From: Bacillus chungangensis
GTDB lineage: Bacteria; Bacillota; Bacilli; Bacillales; Bacillaceae_C
NCBI RefSeq assembly: GCF_030812995.1
Contig: NZ_JAUSTT010000001.1
Coordinates: 284,396 to 348,395, forward strand
DNA: 64,000 nt
Direction of reading: 5' to 3'
This document shows, one piece after another, positions 46,081 to 56,083 of the stretch. Positions within the stretch are counted from its first letter, which is position 1; each line of letters opens with the position of its first letter. The notes below the pieces were generated by a model, which worked only from the letters and a program-made list of their open reading frames with translations, was not told where the DNA came from and did not search any database. Made by a program: the position numbers and the translations under genes.

Positions 46081-46246
46081 ATTCAGATCCTCCTCATCTG
46101 TTGGGGACTATTCACTTTTAGTGAAGGTTTTCGATTCCTTACTTAAATCATCTTCTCTTTATTTTAACATGTTTTAGACAACCCTGTTTTAATATTTGTT
46201 TATTGTCCCTATTGATATTATCAGAATGAACGACATTTGAATATGA

Positions 46247-46277
46247 AAAAGCTGCCTCAATAATCGAGGGCAGCCTG
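46247..46277 (-). terminator. Terminator of hflKC
   Basis: Minus strand GCTGCCCTC pairs with TGAGGCAGC (one bulge) around GATTAT, followed by TTTTTC. It lies about 45 bp after the hflC stop. Confidence 0.8.
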
Positions 46278-46323
46278 TTCAATGTTCATAGAGAATACAA
46301 AAAGCTCGTTTAAGGTGGTTCAA

Positions 46324-47259
46324 CTATTTTGTGTTGCCTGTTAGCAACCGTGCATAAGGAGAGTCGGAAGGAAGTACGATAACTGTTTTGTCTCCAATTG
46401 TCTTTTGGTATGAATCTAATGTTTTAAATAGACTATAAAATTCAGGATCCTTTGAGAAAGCTTCGTTGTATATTCTAGCTGCTTCTCCTTCTCCTTCAGA
46501 ACGAATGACTTCTGCATCTGCATTGGCTTTCGAAAGCAGTTCTCTTACTTCACGGTCGGTTTTAGCCGTAATAACATTTTTGTCTGCATCACCTTTTGAT
46601 AAATACTCTTGTGCTTTTGATTCACGTTCAGAAATCATTCTCGTATAAACAGAATTTTCATTTTCTTGCGGTAAATCTGTGCGTTTCATCCTAACATCAG
46701 TCACTACAATCCCATAATTATCTTTGGCGAGTAATTCATTTACCATGTCTGTCACTTTGTCATTTAAGCTTCCACGAGAAGATTTTTCATCGTTAATGAT
46801 TTCGTCATAATCCAAATGACCTAGTTCTGCTCGAACGACAGAATAAATAAATTCTTCCATTCTTGACTCAGCATTTACAACAGAACGGGCGTTTGTAATC
46901 ATTTTTTTCGGATCATCAATTTTCCAAATTGCATAGTTGTCGATCAACATCCGCTTTTTGTCCTTTGTATTAATTTCAGCAGAAGACACATCGTATCGCA
47001 TTTGATATTTTGGCAATGTTGTTATGCTTTGAACAAATGGCACTTTAAAACCTAAGCCAGGTTTACTTTTAATTCTTACTACTTCACCGAATTGGCGGAT
47101 TACCTTATACTCTCCTTCTTTTACAATGAACGTATTCGCAAGCAAAATACCTAGCAATACAATAATAATGACAAAGAAAATTCCAGCTTTTGAATACTTC
47201 TTCCATTCCAATTCAAGTTTCTTTTTATCATTCATATCAATAACATTATCTTTACTCAT
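46324..47259 (-). CDS. hflC: HflC, SPFH-domain membrane protein
   Basis: With HflK it forms a large ring complex around the FtsH protease and tunes membrane protein turnover (known from E. coli). The 311 residues have a cytoplasmic tail of about 26 residues, one membrane helix (GIFFVIIIVLLGILLANTFI), and an SPFH/band-7 domain with FGEVVRIKSKPGLGFKVPFV, then a coiled coil. The ATG (MSKDNVIDMN) overlaps the hflK stop by eight bases (ATGAGTAA), indicating translational coupling. B. subtilis has phoPR in this neighbourhood instead. Confidence 0.92.
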   Translation of the reverse strand: MSKDNVIDMNDKKKLELEWKKYSKAGIFFVIIIVLLGILLANTFIVKEGEYKVIRQFGEVVRIKSKPGLGFKVPFVQSITTLPKYQMRYDVSSAEINTKDKKRMLIDNYAIWKIDDPKKMITNARSVVNAESRMEEFIYSVVRAELGHLDYDEIINDEKSSRGSLNDKVTDMVNELLAKDNYGIVVTDVRMKRTDLPQENENSVYTRMISERESKAQEYLSKGDADKNVITAKTDREVRELLSKANADAEVIRSEGEGEAARIYNEAFSKDPEFYSLFKTLDSYQKTIGDKTVIVLPSDSPYARLLTGNTK

Positions 47260-48229
47260 TTTGTTGGGCTCCCTTCTCTTCTTCCTTTGGAGCTTCCGTT
47301 TTTGGCGCCTCATTTTCTAATGGGCGTATCGGAAAGTATTTCATCGTATTCCCATCATCATTCATAATGTAAATTTCAGCGTTTGGCAATACTTGTTCCA
47401 ACGTTTCTAAGATTAATCTTTCTTTCGTAACTGCAGGGCTTTTTTGATACTCTTCATAAAGTTTATTAAAAACAGCTACGTCCCCACGAGCTCTTTCGAT
47501 CCTGGCAGCTTTTTCACCAGTAGCTTTTAAAATAATCGCATCTTTTTCGCCTGTTGCTTCGTTTAAGCGCTTGTTGCGATATTTTTCCGCTTCATTTTTT
47601 TTCGTATTCATCGTCTCTCGAGCATCTGTAACTGCTGTGAAGGCACTGCGAACATCTTCATTTGGCAATTCAACATCTTGAAGTTTAACAGCAAGAATAG
47701 AAATGCCTATATCATATTTTTCTATTAACGTTGTTAATAGCTCTCTTACACCTGCTTCAATTTCTACTTTCCCTGATGTTAAAGCGTCATCAATCTTCGA
47801 ACTGCCGATGATGCTTCTTAAAGAGGCAGAAGTAGCGTCATACAAAATTTCCTTTGGATTCTCAGAATGAAATAAGTATTTCTTCGGATTTGTAATTTTC
47901 CATTGGACAACGAGGTCAGCAATAACAATATTCTCATCGCCAGTAATCATTTTAGAGTCTTCTCTTGCCCTTTTCATTTTTCCTTTTTGATCATCGGTTC
48001 CGATATGAAGACTAAATGTTTCCTTTGACAGCTTTTCGACATGCTGAATCGGCCATGGCAATTTAAAATGCAAACCTGGTTCTTGAACAGCCTCTTCAAC
48101 CTTTCCAAATGTAATGATAACTGCTTGATCAGATTCATCAACCGTGTACCAAGATGTCACCAAAACAACTCCTAAAACGAGTGCTGCGATGACCATACCA
48201 GTTATTGTATAGATTCTCTTCAGACTCAT
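47252..48229 (-). CDS. hflK: HflK, SPFH-domain membrane protein
   Basis: Partner of HflC. The 325 residues have an N-terminal membrane helix (residues 8-27), the HflK signature WYTVDESDQAVIITFGKVEE and EPGLHFKLPWPIQHVEKL, a coiled-coil region rich in Glu and Arg (NEAEKYRNKRLNEATGEKDA), and a Pro/Glu-rich C-terminal tail. The ATG follows AGGAAGAGAGAG. No ftsH is nearby. The pair has its own terminator and lies between the MaoC-like gene and polA. Confidence 0.92.
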   Translation of the reverse strand: MSLKRIYTITGMVIAALVLGVVLVTSWYTVDESDQAVIITFGKVEEAVQEPGLHFKLPWPIQHVEKLSKETFSLHIGTDDQKGKMKRAREDSKMITGDENIVIADLVVQWKITNPKKYLFHSENPKEILYDATSASLRSIIGSSKIDDALTSGKVEIEAGVRELLTTLIEKYDIGISILAVKLQDVELPNEDVRSAFTAVTDARETMNTKKNEAEKYRNKRLNEATGEKDAIILKATGEKAARIERARGDVAVFNKLYEEYQKSPAVTKERLILETLEQVLPNAEIYIMNDDGNTMKYFPIRPLENEAPKTEAPKEEEKGAQQNE

Positions 48230-48368
48230 CTCTCTCTTCCTTTCTCCTCCAGCTTTCTATTCTCTATATACGCCCAGCAGCCCAAAAAGTTTCATTTCTC
48301 CTAAAGAATATCAATCTTAACCGACCCTTTTAATGACTAATGAAGCAAAAATGAATGCTCATTAAAAA

Positions 48369-48401
48369 CCGCCTTTTTGATCTCATGTATCAGATAGGCG
48401 G
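48369..48401 (-). terminator. Terminator of the MaoC-like gene
   Basis: Minus strand CCGCCTATCTGAT pairs with GATCAAAAAGGCGG (imperfect inner part, five perfect outer GC pairs), followed by TTTTTAAT. It separates this gene from hflK. Confidence 0.75.
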
Positions 48402-48456
48402 AGATAAGAGGCGATTTAAAGAAAATAACATTTACGCTATTTTCACTATAAATAGA

Positions 48457-48933
48457 TTAAAAATTATCAAGTACACTACTTTGGAAAAATTCTAATTCAT
48501 GTGGAGGAACAACTGTCATTCTTCCTTGTGCCATTAAATCGTCTTCTTCATTCGTTACCGCCACTTGAATAGTGACCGTATGATTTTCCCTATCGATCTC
48601 GATTATTTCAAATAAAAACTGAACGGTTTCATAGTGATAGATAGGCATTAAGAATTCAAAGTCTTGTTTTGTAATGTGTGAACCTGGCCCAGGAAGATAC
48701 TTTGAAATTGCTGATGTCATAATGCCTGTTAGCATAACAGGTGGAACAATCGGTTTTTTAAATGGTGTTTGAGAGGCATAATCATGCTGAATATAAAGCG
48801 GATTAGAATCATTTGTAAGACCAAGATATAGAAGCAAATCCTTGTCTTCCATTTTTTCTGTTAATGTTAGTTTCTCTCCCTCCTTCATTTCTTCTATTCT
48901 TCTGCCTATCCTATGTTTTTTTCCCAATAACAT
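48457..48933 (-). CDS. MaoC / hot-dog-fold dehydratase-like protein
   Basis: 158 residues with the MaoC-type hot-dog pattern: LTNDSNPLYIQHDYASQTPF resembles the hydratase motif (Asp and His of the active site), followed by KKPIVPPVMLTGIMTSAISKYLPGPGSHI. That suggests an (R)-specific enoyl-CoA hydratase or an acyl-thioester-binding role; the substrate is unknown. Similar proteins are encoded next to mdh in many Bacillus. The ATG follows GGAGGTGCAATTAG. It is a single-gene unit between the mdh and hflKC transcripts. Confidence 0.85.
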   Translation of the reverse strand: MLLGKKHRIGRRIEEMKEGEKLTLTEKMEDKDLLLYLGLTNDSNPLYIQHDYASQTPFKKPIVPPVMLTGIMTSAISKYLPGPGSHITKQDFEFLMPIYHYETVQFLFEIIEIDRENHTVTIQVAVTNEEDDLMAQGRMTVVPPHELEFFQSSVLDNF

Positions 48934-49120
48934 CTAATTGCACCTCCATTGATGTTAAAACTTCTCACATTATTTCTCTAGGATGGATTGTCTTTTTTAG
49001 CTTTTCCGTAAAGTAATAAATAAGTCCTTCTAAGTATGAATGTCTACTGGTTTGTCATTTTCATACGAATGAAGCTTCAATACTCTTTTCATATTTATAA
49101 CACTTTTCTGCCTTTTAGTA
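48934..49120. other. Promoter region of the MaoC-like gene
   Basis: AT-rich spacer with no gene. A clear -35/-10 pair could not be fixed. A long hairpin follows at 49121-49167. Confidence 0.35.
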
Positions 49121-49167
49121 TAGGAAAAAGGGGGTACGCTGCCTTTTTAGGCTCCCCCTTTTTCCTA
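49121..49167 (-). terminator. Long perfect hairpin between mdh and the MaoC-like gene
   Basis: TAGGAAAAAGGGGG (49121-49134) and CCCCCTTTTTCCTA (49154-49167) form a perfect 14 bp stem with a 19 nt loop. The stem itself contains five T after five C, so it may end transcription on either strand without a further T run. It lies about 115 bp after the mdh stop. Confidence 0.65.
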
Positions 49168-49280
49168 ACATTGTCTATATTTTGGAGCTGCCAATCCATT
49201 CTATTAGAACGACAAAGGGGATGAAAGTGTCATTTCTCGACTTATACGTCGCCCTCCATCCCGCTTGTGTCATTATTTTA

Positions 49281-50219
49281 TTATGCTAATACACTCATCA
49301 CATGACGAACAGATTCTGCAGATTTGTCTAAAGCTGTTTTTTCTTCTGGTAGTAATTCTAATTCGATCACTTTTTCAAGACCATCAGCACCTAATACTGT
49401 TGGCACGCCTAAATAAATTCCATCATAGCCATATTCACCTTCAAGATATGCAATCGCTGGCAAAACACGACGTTGATCTTTGATGATTGCCTCAACCATT
49501 TCGACTAAGGAAGCCGCAGGAGCATAGTATGCACTGCCATTACCTAATAAATTAACTATCTCCCCGCCGCCTTTGCGAGTACGCTCTACAATTGCGTCTA
49601 AGCGATCTTTAGGTATAAGCGTTTCAAGCGGAATCCCGCCAGCATAAGAGTAGCGAACGAGCGGTACCATGTCGTCTCCATGGCCGCCTAGCACGAAGCC
49701 TGTAACATCTTTAACAGAAAAATTTAATTCCTGTGCTATAAACGTACGGAAACGAGCTGTATCAAGAACGCCAGATTGTCCGATTACACGGTTTTTCGGG
49801 AAGCCAGATTCCTTATAAACCGTATAAGTCATTGCATCGACAGGATTTGTTAGGACAATAATGTAACAATTTGGAGAGTATTTCACGATCTCTTGTGTGA
49901 CACTTGTCATTATTTTTTGGTTCGTTTGTACAAGATCGTCGCGACTCATGCCAGGCTTGCGTGCAATACCAGCTGTAATGACGACAATATCAGAATCCTT
50001 TGTATCTTCATAATTTGCAGTTCCAGTAATATTAGCGTCAAAACCTTGTACTGGGCTTGCTTCTAACATGTCTAAAGCTTTTCCTTTTGTTGGGTTTTCC
50101 ATTTGAGGAATATCAACTAAAACAACATCTGCCAGCTCTTTTTGACCAATTAAAAAGGCTGTTGTTGCACCAGTAAAACCACCGCCAATAACAGAAACTT
50201 TTTTACGTTTCATTGTCAT
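49281..50219 (-). CDS. mdh: Malate dehydrogenase
   Basis: It oxidises malate to oxaloacetate with NAD in the TCA cycle. The 312 residues equal B. subtilis Mdh. The NAD-binding loop [18 protein letters not shown], the mobile-loop arginines ([16 protein letters not shown]), and the catalytic histidine block [20 protein letters not shown] are all intact. The ATG giving [10 protein letters not shown] follows GAGGCGG. In B. subtilis it is in one cluster with citZ and icd; here an IS605-like element separates mdh from icd. Confidence 0.97.
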   Translation of the reverse strand: MTMKRKKVSVIGGGFTGATTAFLIGQKELADVVLVDIPQMENPTKGKALDMLEASPVQGFDANITGTANYEDTKDSDIVVITAGIARKPGMSRDDLVQTNQKIMTSVTQEIVKYSPNCYIIVLTNPVDAMTYTVYKESGFPKNRVIGQSGVLDTARFRTFIAQELNFSVKDVTGFVLGGHGDDMVPLVRYSYAGGIPLETLIPKDRLDAIVERTRKGGGEIVNLLGNGSAYYAPAASLVEMVEAIIKDQRRVLPAIAYLEGEYGYDGIYLGVPTVLGADGLEKVIELELLPEEKTALDKSAESVRHVMSVLA

Positions 50220-50327
50220 GAGATTTCCGCCTCTTTTCAATATAAAGTAATGTGCGTCCTTCTTCGCTATCTAATCAACCATCAACCATTCGCCAATCTT
50301 TGTTGGCTAAGCAATACTCGTTATCTA

Positions 50328-50643
50328 GTGAACTACTCACCACTTATCGACCTTACGGTCTGATTGAAGTAGGAGCTTCTTGGGAACTAGATACTTTTGT
50401 TAGCTATCTATATTTACCAAGCTATAAGGGTAGTCCCTGCCCCTAGAGAAAATACCGACTACATGGCTAGTTTCAGCAAGTTCTTACTTGCATTCACATC
50501 CCTGTCATCAACCTTCCATAGTGTATATGTTGATTATAGAACAATATTTTGGCTTACACTAACCGAAAAATCATCTCCTACTTTCATTGGGCTATGCCCT
50601 TCACATTTAGAAGTGGGAGAATTCTTTTCGGAAATCCAGTTAA
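50328..50643 (+). mobile_element. IS200/IS605-like element lacking transposase genes, copy 3
   Basis: 316 bp, very close to the copy at 7378-7754, including the stretch ACTACATGGCTAGTTTCAGC, GATTATAGAACAATATTTTG, and the right-end hairpin TCTCCTACTT with AAGTGGGAGA, then TTCGGAAATCCAGTTAA. Relative to copy 1 it has a 50 bp internal deletion. No protein is encoded. It lies between icd and mdh in antisense orientation to both. Confidence 0.6.
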
Positions 50644-50759
50644 AATAAGTTTTTCTAGCTATATCAGATGGAGCAAATAAAATATCCTCCACCTGATTTA
50701 GCTGCAAAATATTTTGGAAAATATTAGTATTTTACACTACACTCACTGTAAAAATGCGA

Positions 50760-52034
50760 TTATTTGCTCATATTTTTAATGAGTTCAGCCGCAAATTCAG
50801 AGCATTTCACTTCCGTTGCACCATCCATTAATCGAGCAAAATCATAAGTAACAACTTTAGATTCAATTGTTTTCTCCATTGAATTTGTGATCAGTGCAGC
50901 TGCTTCAGTCCATCCAAGGTGTTCAAGCATCAGAACCCCAGAAAGAATAACAGAAGATGGATTTACTTTATCCAGGCCTGCATATTTTGGTGCAGTACCA
51001 TGTGTCGCTTCAAATATCGCATGACCTGTGTCATAGTTGATGTTTGCTCCAGGTGCTATTCCAATTCCACCTACTTGTGCAGCTAACGCGTCAGAAATAT
51101 AATCACCATTTAAGTTCATTGTTGCAACAACATCAAACTCACGCGGACGAGTTAAGATTTGCTGTAGGAAAATATCAGCAATTGAATCTTTAATAATAAT
51201 TTTGCCAGCTGCTTCAGCGTCTGACTGCGCTTTGTTTGCAGCATCTGTTCCTTGTTCTTCTTTAATCTTATCGTATTGAGCCCATGTAAACACTTTATCG
51301 CCAAATTCCTTTTCAGCTACTTCATAACCCCAATTTTTGAAGGCACCTTCTGTAAATTTCATAATATTTCCTTTATGTACAAGGGTAACAGATTTTCTAC
51401 CTTCCTTGATTGCATAATTGATTGCAGCACGAACAAGGCGTTTCGTTCCTTCCGCTGAAACAGGCTTAATGCCTATGCCAGAAGTTTCAGGGAAACGAAT
51501 TTTATCGACACCCATTTCATTTTGTAAGAAGTTTATTAACTTTCTCACATCATCAGTGCCCTCTTTATATTCGATCCCAGCATAAATATCTTCCGTATTT
51601 TCTCGAAAAATGACCATATCTGTATCTTCTGGACGCTTAACAGGGGATGGCACGCCTGTAAAATAACGTACAGGACGCAAACAGACATACAAATCTAGTT
51701 CTTGTCGAAGCGCCACGTTTAATGAACGAATTCCTCCGCCAATTGGAGTAGTTAAAGGGCCTTTTATTGCAATTAAGTATTCCTGAATATCTTTTAAAGT
51801 TTCTGCTGGAAGCCATTCTCCTGTTTTATTAAAAGCTTTTTCACCAGCATAAACTTCTTTCCAGACAATTTTCTTTTCGCCTTTATATGCTTTTTCAACA
51901 GCCGCATCTAAGACTTGAGAAGCGGCAGCCCAAATGTCAGGACCTGTTCCATCCCCTTCAATAAACGGAATAATTGGATTGTTTGGTGTATGAAGAACAC
52001 CATTTTCGACAGTAATTTTTTCACCTTTTGACAT
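50760..52034 (-). CDS. icd: Isocitrate dehydrogenase (NADP)
   Basis: It makes 2-oxoglutarate, NADPH and CO2 in the TCA cycle. The 424 residues (B. subtilis 423) include [16 protein letters not shown], the substrate-phosphate segment [23 protein letters not shown], the catalytic tyrosine region [26 protein letters not shown], and [16 protein letters not shown] near the NADP site. The ATG giving [12 protein letters not shown] follows TGGAGGGAAAAAG. It lies about 105 bp after citZ in the same direction. Confidence 0.97.
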   Translation of the reverse strand: MSKGEKITVENGVLHTPNNPIIPFIEGDGTGPDIWAAASQVLDAAVEKAYKGEKKIVWKEVYAGEKAFNKTGEWLPAETLKDIQEYLIAIKGPLTTPIGGGIRSLNVALRQELDLYVCLRPVRYFTGVPSPVKRPEDTDMVIFRENTEDIYAGIEYKEGTDDVRKLINFLQNEMGVDKIRFPETSGIGIKPVSAEGTKRLVRAAINYAIKEGRKSVTLVHKGNIMKFTEGAFKNWGYEVAEKEFGDKVFTWAQYDKIKEEQGTDAANKAQSDAEAAGKIIIKDSIADIFLQQILTRPREFDVVATMNLNGDYISDALAAQVGGIGIAPGANINYDTGHAIFEATHGTAPKYAGLDKVNPSSVILSGVLMLEHLGWTEAAALITNSMEKTIESKVVTYDFARLMDGATEVKCSEFAAELIKNMSK

Positions 52035-52138
52035 CTTTTTCCCTCCAGATTTCAATCTTCTTAAAGGTTAGAAATTTCTTGCATCTAAATTTCTATTAAC
52101 CTTTTTTTCACAATAATATGACATTAGTAGCGTCATGA

Positions 52139-53251
52139 TTAGCGGTTTTCAAGAGGAATGTATGATTGCTTTCCTGGTCCTGTATATTCTGCACGAGGAC
52201 GAATTAAACGATTGTTTTCATACTGCTCTAAAATATGTGCTAACCATCCTGAAACACGACTAACAGCAAATATTGGCGTAAATAAATCATGATCGACACC
52301 TAAACTATGATAAACTGAAGCTGAATAAAAATCGACATTTGGCGGCAAACCTTTTTCTGATGTCACGATTTGTGCGATTTTGGTTGACATCTCAAACCAA
52401 TGCGGTTCTCCTGTCAAATCTGTCAATTTTTGCGACATTTCTTTGAGATGTTTAGCTCGTGGATCTCCTTTTCTATACACACGGTGCCCAAATCCCATTA
52501 TTTTTTCTTTGTTCTCCAATTTATCATAAACATATGAATCAACTTTTTCAAGAGAGCCTATTTCACTTAACATTTTCATGACTTGTTCATTTGCCCCGCC
52601 ATGCAATGGACCTTTTAAAGCTCCAATAGCTGAAGTAATACCTGAATAGATGTCAGACAATGTTGCTACACAAACTCGCGCTGTAAAGGTAGATGCATTT
52701 AACTCATGGTCGGCATGAAGCACAAGTGCTTTATCAAATGCTTCAACAGCAATTGCATTTGGTTCTTCCCCTTTTAACAAATAAAGAAAATTTTCCGCAA
52801 AACTAAAATCCTTGCGTGGCGAAACCGGCTCAAGCCCTTTTCTTATACGTGCATAAGCAGCCACGATCGCTGGCATCTTAGCTTGTAAGCGGATTGCTTT
52901 CTCATAATTTGCCTTTTCCTCCATTACCTCTGCTTCATCATCATATAATCCCAGTTGAGAAACAGCGGTTCGTAAAACTGCCATTGGATGAGCGTTTTTC
53001 GGGAACGCTTTAAGGCCCTCAATTAAACCTTGCGGCAAATCCATATTGTCGGCAAGCTGCTGCTTTAATACTGCAAGCTGTTCTTTATTCGGTAGCTTCA
53101 AATGCCATAATAAATAAATGACCTCTTCGAAGCACGCGTTTTCTGCAAGATCATCGATATCGTACCCTACATAAGTTAACGTATCATCGATAATAGAACT
53201 AATTGATGAAGTTGTCGCAACGACACCCTCAAGACCGCGAGTAGCTGTCAT
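52139..53251 (-). CDS. citZ: Citrate synthase
   Basis: It condenses acetyl-CoA with oxaloacetate. The 370 residues (B. subtilis CitZ 372) start MTATRGLEGVVATTSSISSI, and the catalytic histidines are in GPLHGGANEQVMKML and IMGFGHRVYRKGDPRAKHL, with the aspartate in PPNVDFYSASVYHSLG. The ATG follows GAAGGAGAGATTATC; a longer frame to 53368 would reach past the predicted transcription start. It is probably the first gene of citZ-icd(-mdh). Confidence 0.97.
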   Translation of the reverse strand: MTATRGLEGVVATTSSISSIIDDTLTYVGYDIDDLAENACFEEVIYLLWHLKLPNKEQLAVLKQQLADNMDLPQGLIEGLKAFPKNAHPMAVLRTAVSQLGLYDDEAEVMEEKANYEKAIRLQAKMPAIVAAYARIRKGLEPVSPRKDFSFAENFLYLLKGEEPNAIAVEAFDKALVLHADHELNASTFTARVCVATLSDIYSGITSAIGALKGPLHGGANEQVMKMLSEIGSLEKVDSYVYDKLENKEKIMGFGHRVYRKGDPRAKHLKEMSQKLTDLTGEPHWFEMSTKIAQIVTSEKGLPPNVDFYSASVYHSLGVDHDLFTPIFAVSRVSGWLAHILEQYENNRLIRPRAEYTGPGKQSYIPLENR

Positions 53252-53373
53252 GATAATCTCTCCTTCGACTTTAATTTTCCCTTTTGTTTTTTCAAGTCCT
53301 TTCAAATAAAAAATTGTCACATTTTTGAGCAGCGGCTCAGTGTTTGTACATAAATAAAGCGATTGCACTTTCT

Positions 53374-53401
53374 ATTATAATATAATATAAAAACTTGTCT
53401 A
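53374..53401 (-). promoter_or_regulatory. Sigma-A promoter of citZ
   Basis: Minus strand TAGACA (53396-53401), 16 nt, TATAAT (53374-53379). The -10 is perfect; the spacing is one short. It leaves a leader of about 115 nt. I did not find a certain CcpA or CcpC site. The remaining 210 bp to ytwI contain nothing clear. Confidence 0.6.
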
Positions 53402-53612
53402 TCGCTCTTTCATATACACGATACCCACTCACATTTCCTATTATAAACAATTATGCAAGTATTGTGAATGGATACGCTTCATGAATTCCATGGTTATTAT
53501 GATTTTACAATACTTTTATTCTTACGTTTGCAATAGTTGATTCTTTGTTATCCGCCTTTTTTCTGATTAATGAAGAATTTTCTTGCTTAACTGACATAGA
53601 CAAAATAAAATA

Positions 53613-54074
53613 CTATGATTGGAATAATTCAAATCCTTTCATCGCGTAATAAGCAATCCCTGCTCCAATTACTGGTCCGACTGCCACACCTTTGAAAAGT
53701 GCAACTGCAATAATTGTTCCTAAAACAAGTGCTGTTGTAATATGAGGATCTGAAGCCAAAAGAATAATACCATTTTTTGCAAGGATTGCGACTAATACTC
53801 CTGATGCCAAAGCAATCCATGCATATGGAGATTTTAACGCAGCAAGCAAATCCTTAAATCCAATTGCCCCGCTCGCGATTGGAGCCAAAACAGCAATCGT
53901 AATGATGGTTACTCCCCAGTTTATCCCTTTTGATTGCAGCATCGTAAACACTTTTTGATCAACACTTATCACTTTTAAAATAATTAACACCAAAGCGGCA
54001 ATAATTAAAGATTGATTTTTGGCAATGAATCCTATTGCTAACAAAAGCAATAAAAATATTAGTGCTTGATTCAA
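53613..54074 (-). CDS. ytwI: DUF441 membrane protein YtwI
   Basis: 153 residues with four or five predicted membrane helices and a glycine-rich C-terminus (KGVAVGPVIGAGIAYYAMKG), matching DUF441 (B. subtilis YtwI, 154). Its function is unknown. It lies between citZ and the divergent ytvI, as in B. subtilis. The ATG has AAAGGGAGAAAAATCTTGA upstream. Confidence 0.9.
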   Translation of the reverse strand: MNQALIFLLLLLAIGFIAKNQSLIIAALVLIILKVISVDQKVFTMLQSKGINWGVTIITIAVLAPIASGAIGFKDLLAALKSPYAWIALASGVLVAILAKNGIILLASDPHITTALVLGTIIAVALFKGVAVGPVIGAGIAYYAMKGFELFQS

Positions 54075-54250
54075 GATTTTTCTCCCTTTCTACAGGTTCT
54101 TGTCAGCAGCAGCTTATCCACTTTCTTACTAGAGTTTAAAGCTAAAACATTGAATTAGGTAATATACAATGTTTGTCTCCTTACTTGTCCAAGCTTTTCG
54201 TACTATATTGCAAAATAAATGAATAAAATTGAAGTATACCCTTTTTTGAA

Positions 54251-54344
54251 AAAGTGAAACTTCCACAACAAGGAATGAGAGATAAGAAAATAAGTTTTCT
54301 TTACTTTCCACCTCCTCTTCTCTTGCCCAGCTAAATGTGGAAAA
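54251..54344 (+). repeat. Dispersed intergenic repeat, degenerate short copy
   Basis: It starts AAAGTGAAACTTCCACAACA and ends TCTTGCCCAGCTAAATGTGG and AAAAG, in the same order and spacing as the 97 bp copy at 34763-34859. It lies in the divergent gap between ytwI and ytvI; the rest of that gap shows no gene. Confidence 0.5.
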
Positions 54345-54441
54345 GAGGCAGGTATTAGCAATGATAAACGATCAATAGCTTACCTCCTTAAAGAGCTATT
54401 GATGCCAGCTTAAGCTAAATCTTAGTTGGAGGAGAAATCAT

Positions 54442-55557
54442 TTGAATGAACATACATTGTATCAAATAATGCGTTTTATATTCGTCCTAGTCATGATTGC
54501 TGTAAGCATCACATTTCTTTACTTTCTAGCAAAAGCAGCTTATCCATTCTTTATCGCTTTTGGTATTGCGTTTTTGATCAATCCGATTGTTCGTTTTCTT
54601 GAAAAAACAATCAAACTTCCAAGGTTATTGGCAGTTTTAACTTCTCTCCTGCTGCTCATCGGCGTATTTATCGGTCTTATGACGTTATTAATTGTAGAAA
54701 TTGTTGCAGGTGCAAATTATTTGGCAAACGTTGTTCCAGAACATGTGGCAACTCTCGTACATAGTTTGGAAACGATTGTTGCTGAAAAGGTGATTCCTCT
54801 TTACAACCGCCTTATTGGACTTATTTCTCGGCTAGAAAGTGGACAACAAGATGCTATTTTAAAACAAATTCAATTAGCAGGTGAAGCTTTATCCGCAAGT
54901 ATCGGTAATTTTGTGCAGCATTTCTTGTTAAAATTGCCAAGCATCGTTTCGTGGATACCAAATACAGCTACTGTGCTGTTATTTTCTCTCATTGCAACAT
55001 TTCTTATTAGCAAAGATTGGGATGATCTTACTAGAAAAATGAGTCAATTTATTCCGGAGACAATAAAGCATAGGTGGATCGCACTTTCAGGAATAGTAAG
55101 GCAGGCATTATTCGGTTATCTATTTGCACAACTTACTTTTATGTCCATTACCTTTCTTCTTGTAATAAGTGGCTTGCTTTTTTTAAAAGTTCACTATGCT
55201 CTAACGATTGCATTAGTATGTGCATTTGTGGACTTGCTTCCTTATGTTGGAACAGGCATCATTTTTATTCCATGGATCATGTATGCAATGGCAACAGGTG
55301 ATGAAAGCCTTGTAGTTGGTCTTATCGTTTTGTATTTAATTATCGTAGTCCAACGCCAGTTAACGGAGCCGAAAATTCTTTCTTCAAGTATCGGTTTAAA
55401 TCCATTAGCGACTTTAATTGCATTATTTATTGGCTTTCAATATTTTGGTTTTATCGGTTTTATTTTAGGTCCTGTTTTACTTGTGTTCTTAACAGCTTTA
55501 TATAAAGCGAATGTGTTTCGAGATATATGGTCATACATAAAAGGAAAAACATATTAA
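54442..55557 (+). CDS. ytvI: AI-2E family transporter-like membrane protein YtvI
   Basis: 371 residues with about seven or eight membrane helices in the PerM / AI-2E exporter family arrangement: paired N-terminal helices, a long amphipathic loop, and the C-terminal VDLLPYVGTGIIFIPWIMY and LIGFQYFGFIGFILGPVLLV type blocks. The substrate is unknown. The TTG start follows TTGGAGGAGAAATCAT. It is convergent with fxsA, with a gap of only four bases, so the two 3' ends may overlap as RNA. Confidence 0.9.
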   Translation: MNEHTLYQIMRFIFVLVMIAVSITFLYFLAKAAYPFFIAFGIAFLINPIVRFLEKTIKLPRLLAVLTSLLLLIGVFIGLMTLLIVEIVAGANYLANVVPEHVATLVHSLETIVAEKVIPLYNRLIGLISRLESGQQDAILKQIQLAGEALSASIGNFVQHFLLKLPSIVSWIPNTATVLLFSLIATFLISKDWDDLTRKMSQFIPETIKHRWIALSGIVRQALFGYLFAQLTFMSITFLLVISGLLFLKVHYALTIALVCAFVDLLPYVGTGIIFIPWIMYAMATGDESLVVGLIVLYLIIVVQRQLTEPKILSSSIGLNPLATLIALFIGFQYFGFIGFILGPVLLVFLTALYKANVFRDIWSYIKGKTY

Positions 55558-55561
55558 AAGG

Positions 55562-55948
55562 TTATTTCCAAATAATAATCCGTTTTTGATTGACCCATTT
55601 ATTCGTTATTTTTCTGAACAGTGGCTTAAATAAATGACGAGTTTGCGGCAGCAAAAGCAAAAAGCCACAAGCATCTGTTAAAAAGCCTGGAGTTATAAGG
55701 AGCAGGGCGCCAATAAAAATACAGAGTGCAGAAAATATTTCATCACCTGGATATTCTCCATGATGAATCTTTCCCTGTAATCTTTTTATCGTTTCCAGTC
55801 CTTGCTGCTTTGCAAAATATGTGCCGAGCAGTGCGGTAAAAATAATGAAGACAATTGTCCACAATAGACCAATTGTTTGACCAGCATAAATGAATAAGCC
55901 AATTTCTAAAGCAGGTATGAGAATAAATATAATAAACAAATATCTCAT
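55562..55948 (-). CDS. fxsA: FxsA family membrane protein
   Basis: 128 residues (B. subtilis FxsA 127) with N-terminal helices, PALEIGLFIYAGQTIGLLWT, and LLITPGFLTDACGFLLLLPQ, the FxsA signature. In E. coli it relieves F-plasmid exclusion of phage T7; its cellular role in Bacillus is not known. The ATG giving MRYLFIIFIL follows GTGGGGGA. It lies downstream of pyk behind a hairpin terminator. Confidence 0.93.
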   Translation of the reverse strand: MRYLFIIFILIPALEIGLFIYAGQTIGLLWTIVFIIFTALLGTYFAKQQGLETIKRLQGKIHHGEYPGDEIFSALCIFIGALLLITPGFLTDACGFLLLLPQTRHLFKPLFRKITNKWVNQKRIIIWK

Positions 55949-56043
55949 TGTTTTGTCCCCCACGTTTTTTCATTATAACATACACATTGTTCCAAAAAAT
56001 ATTCAACTAACAATGCCAAGAAAGTTCAATTTGAATATAATAA

Positions 56044-56083
56044 GGCCGACTCAAAGCAATGAATCTACAATGCTGAGTCAGCC
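56044..56083 (-). terminator. Terminator downstream of pyk
   Basis: Minus strand GGCTGACTCAGCA pairs with TGCTTTGAGTCGGCC (small bulge), a strong GC-rich stem, followed by TTATTATATT. It probably ends the pfkA-pyk transcript before fxsA. The 250 bp from here to the pyk stop show no gene. Confidence 0.65.

Noticed and set aside
49036-49224. Plus-strand frame of 62 codons between mdh and the MaoC-like gene
   Set aside because: It spans the long perfect hairpin at 49121-49167, has no ribosome site, and does not resemble a protein family.
53629-53820. Cysteine- and serine-rich frame on the minus strand inside ytwI
   Set aside because: It is the +1 shadow of the DUF441 gene; the composition is what a frameshifted membrane protein gives.
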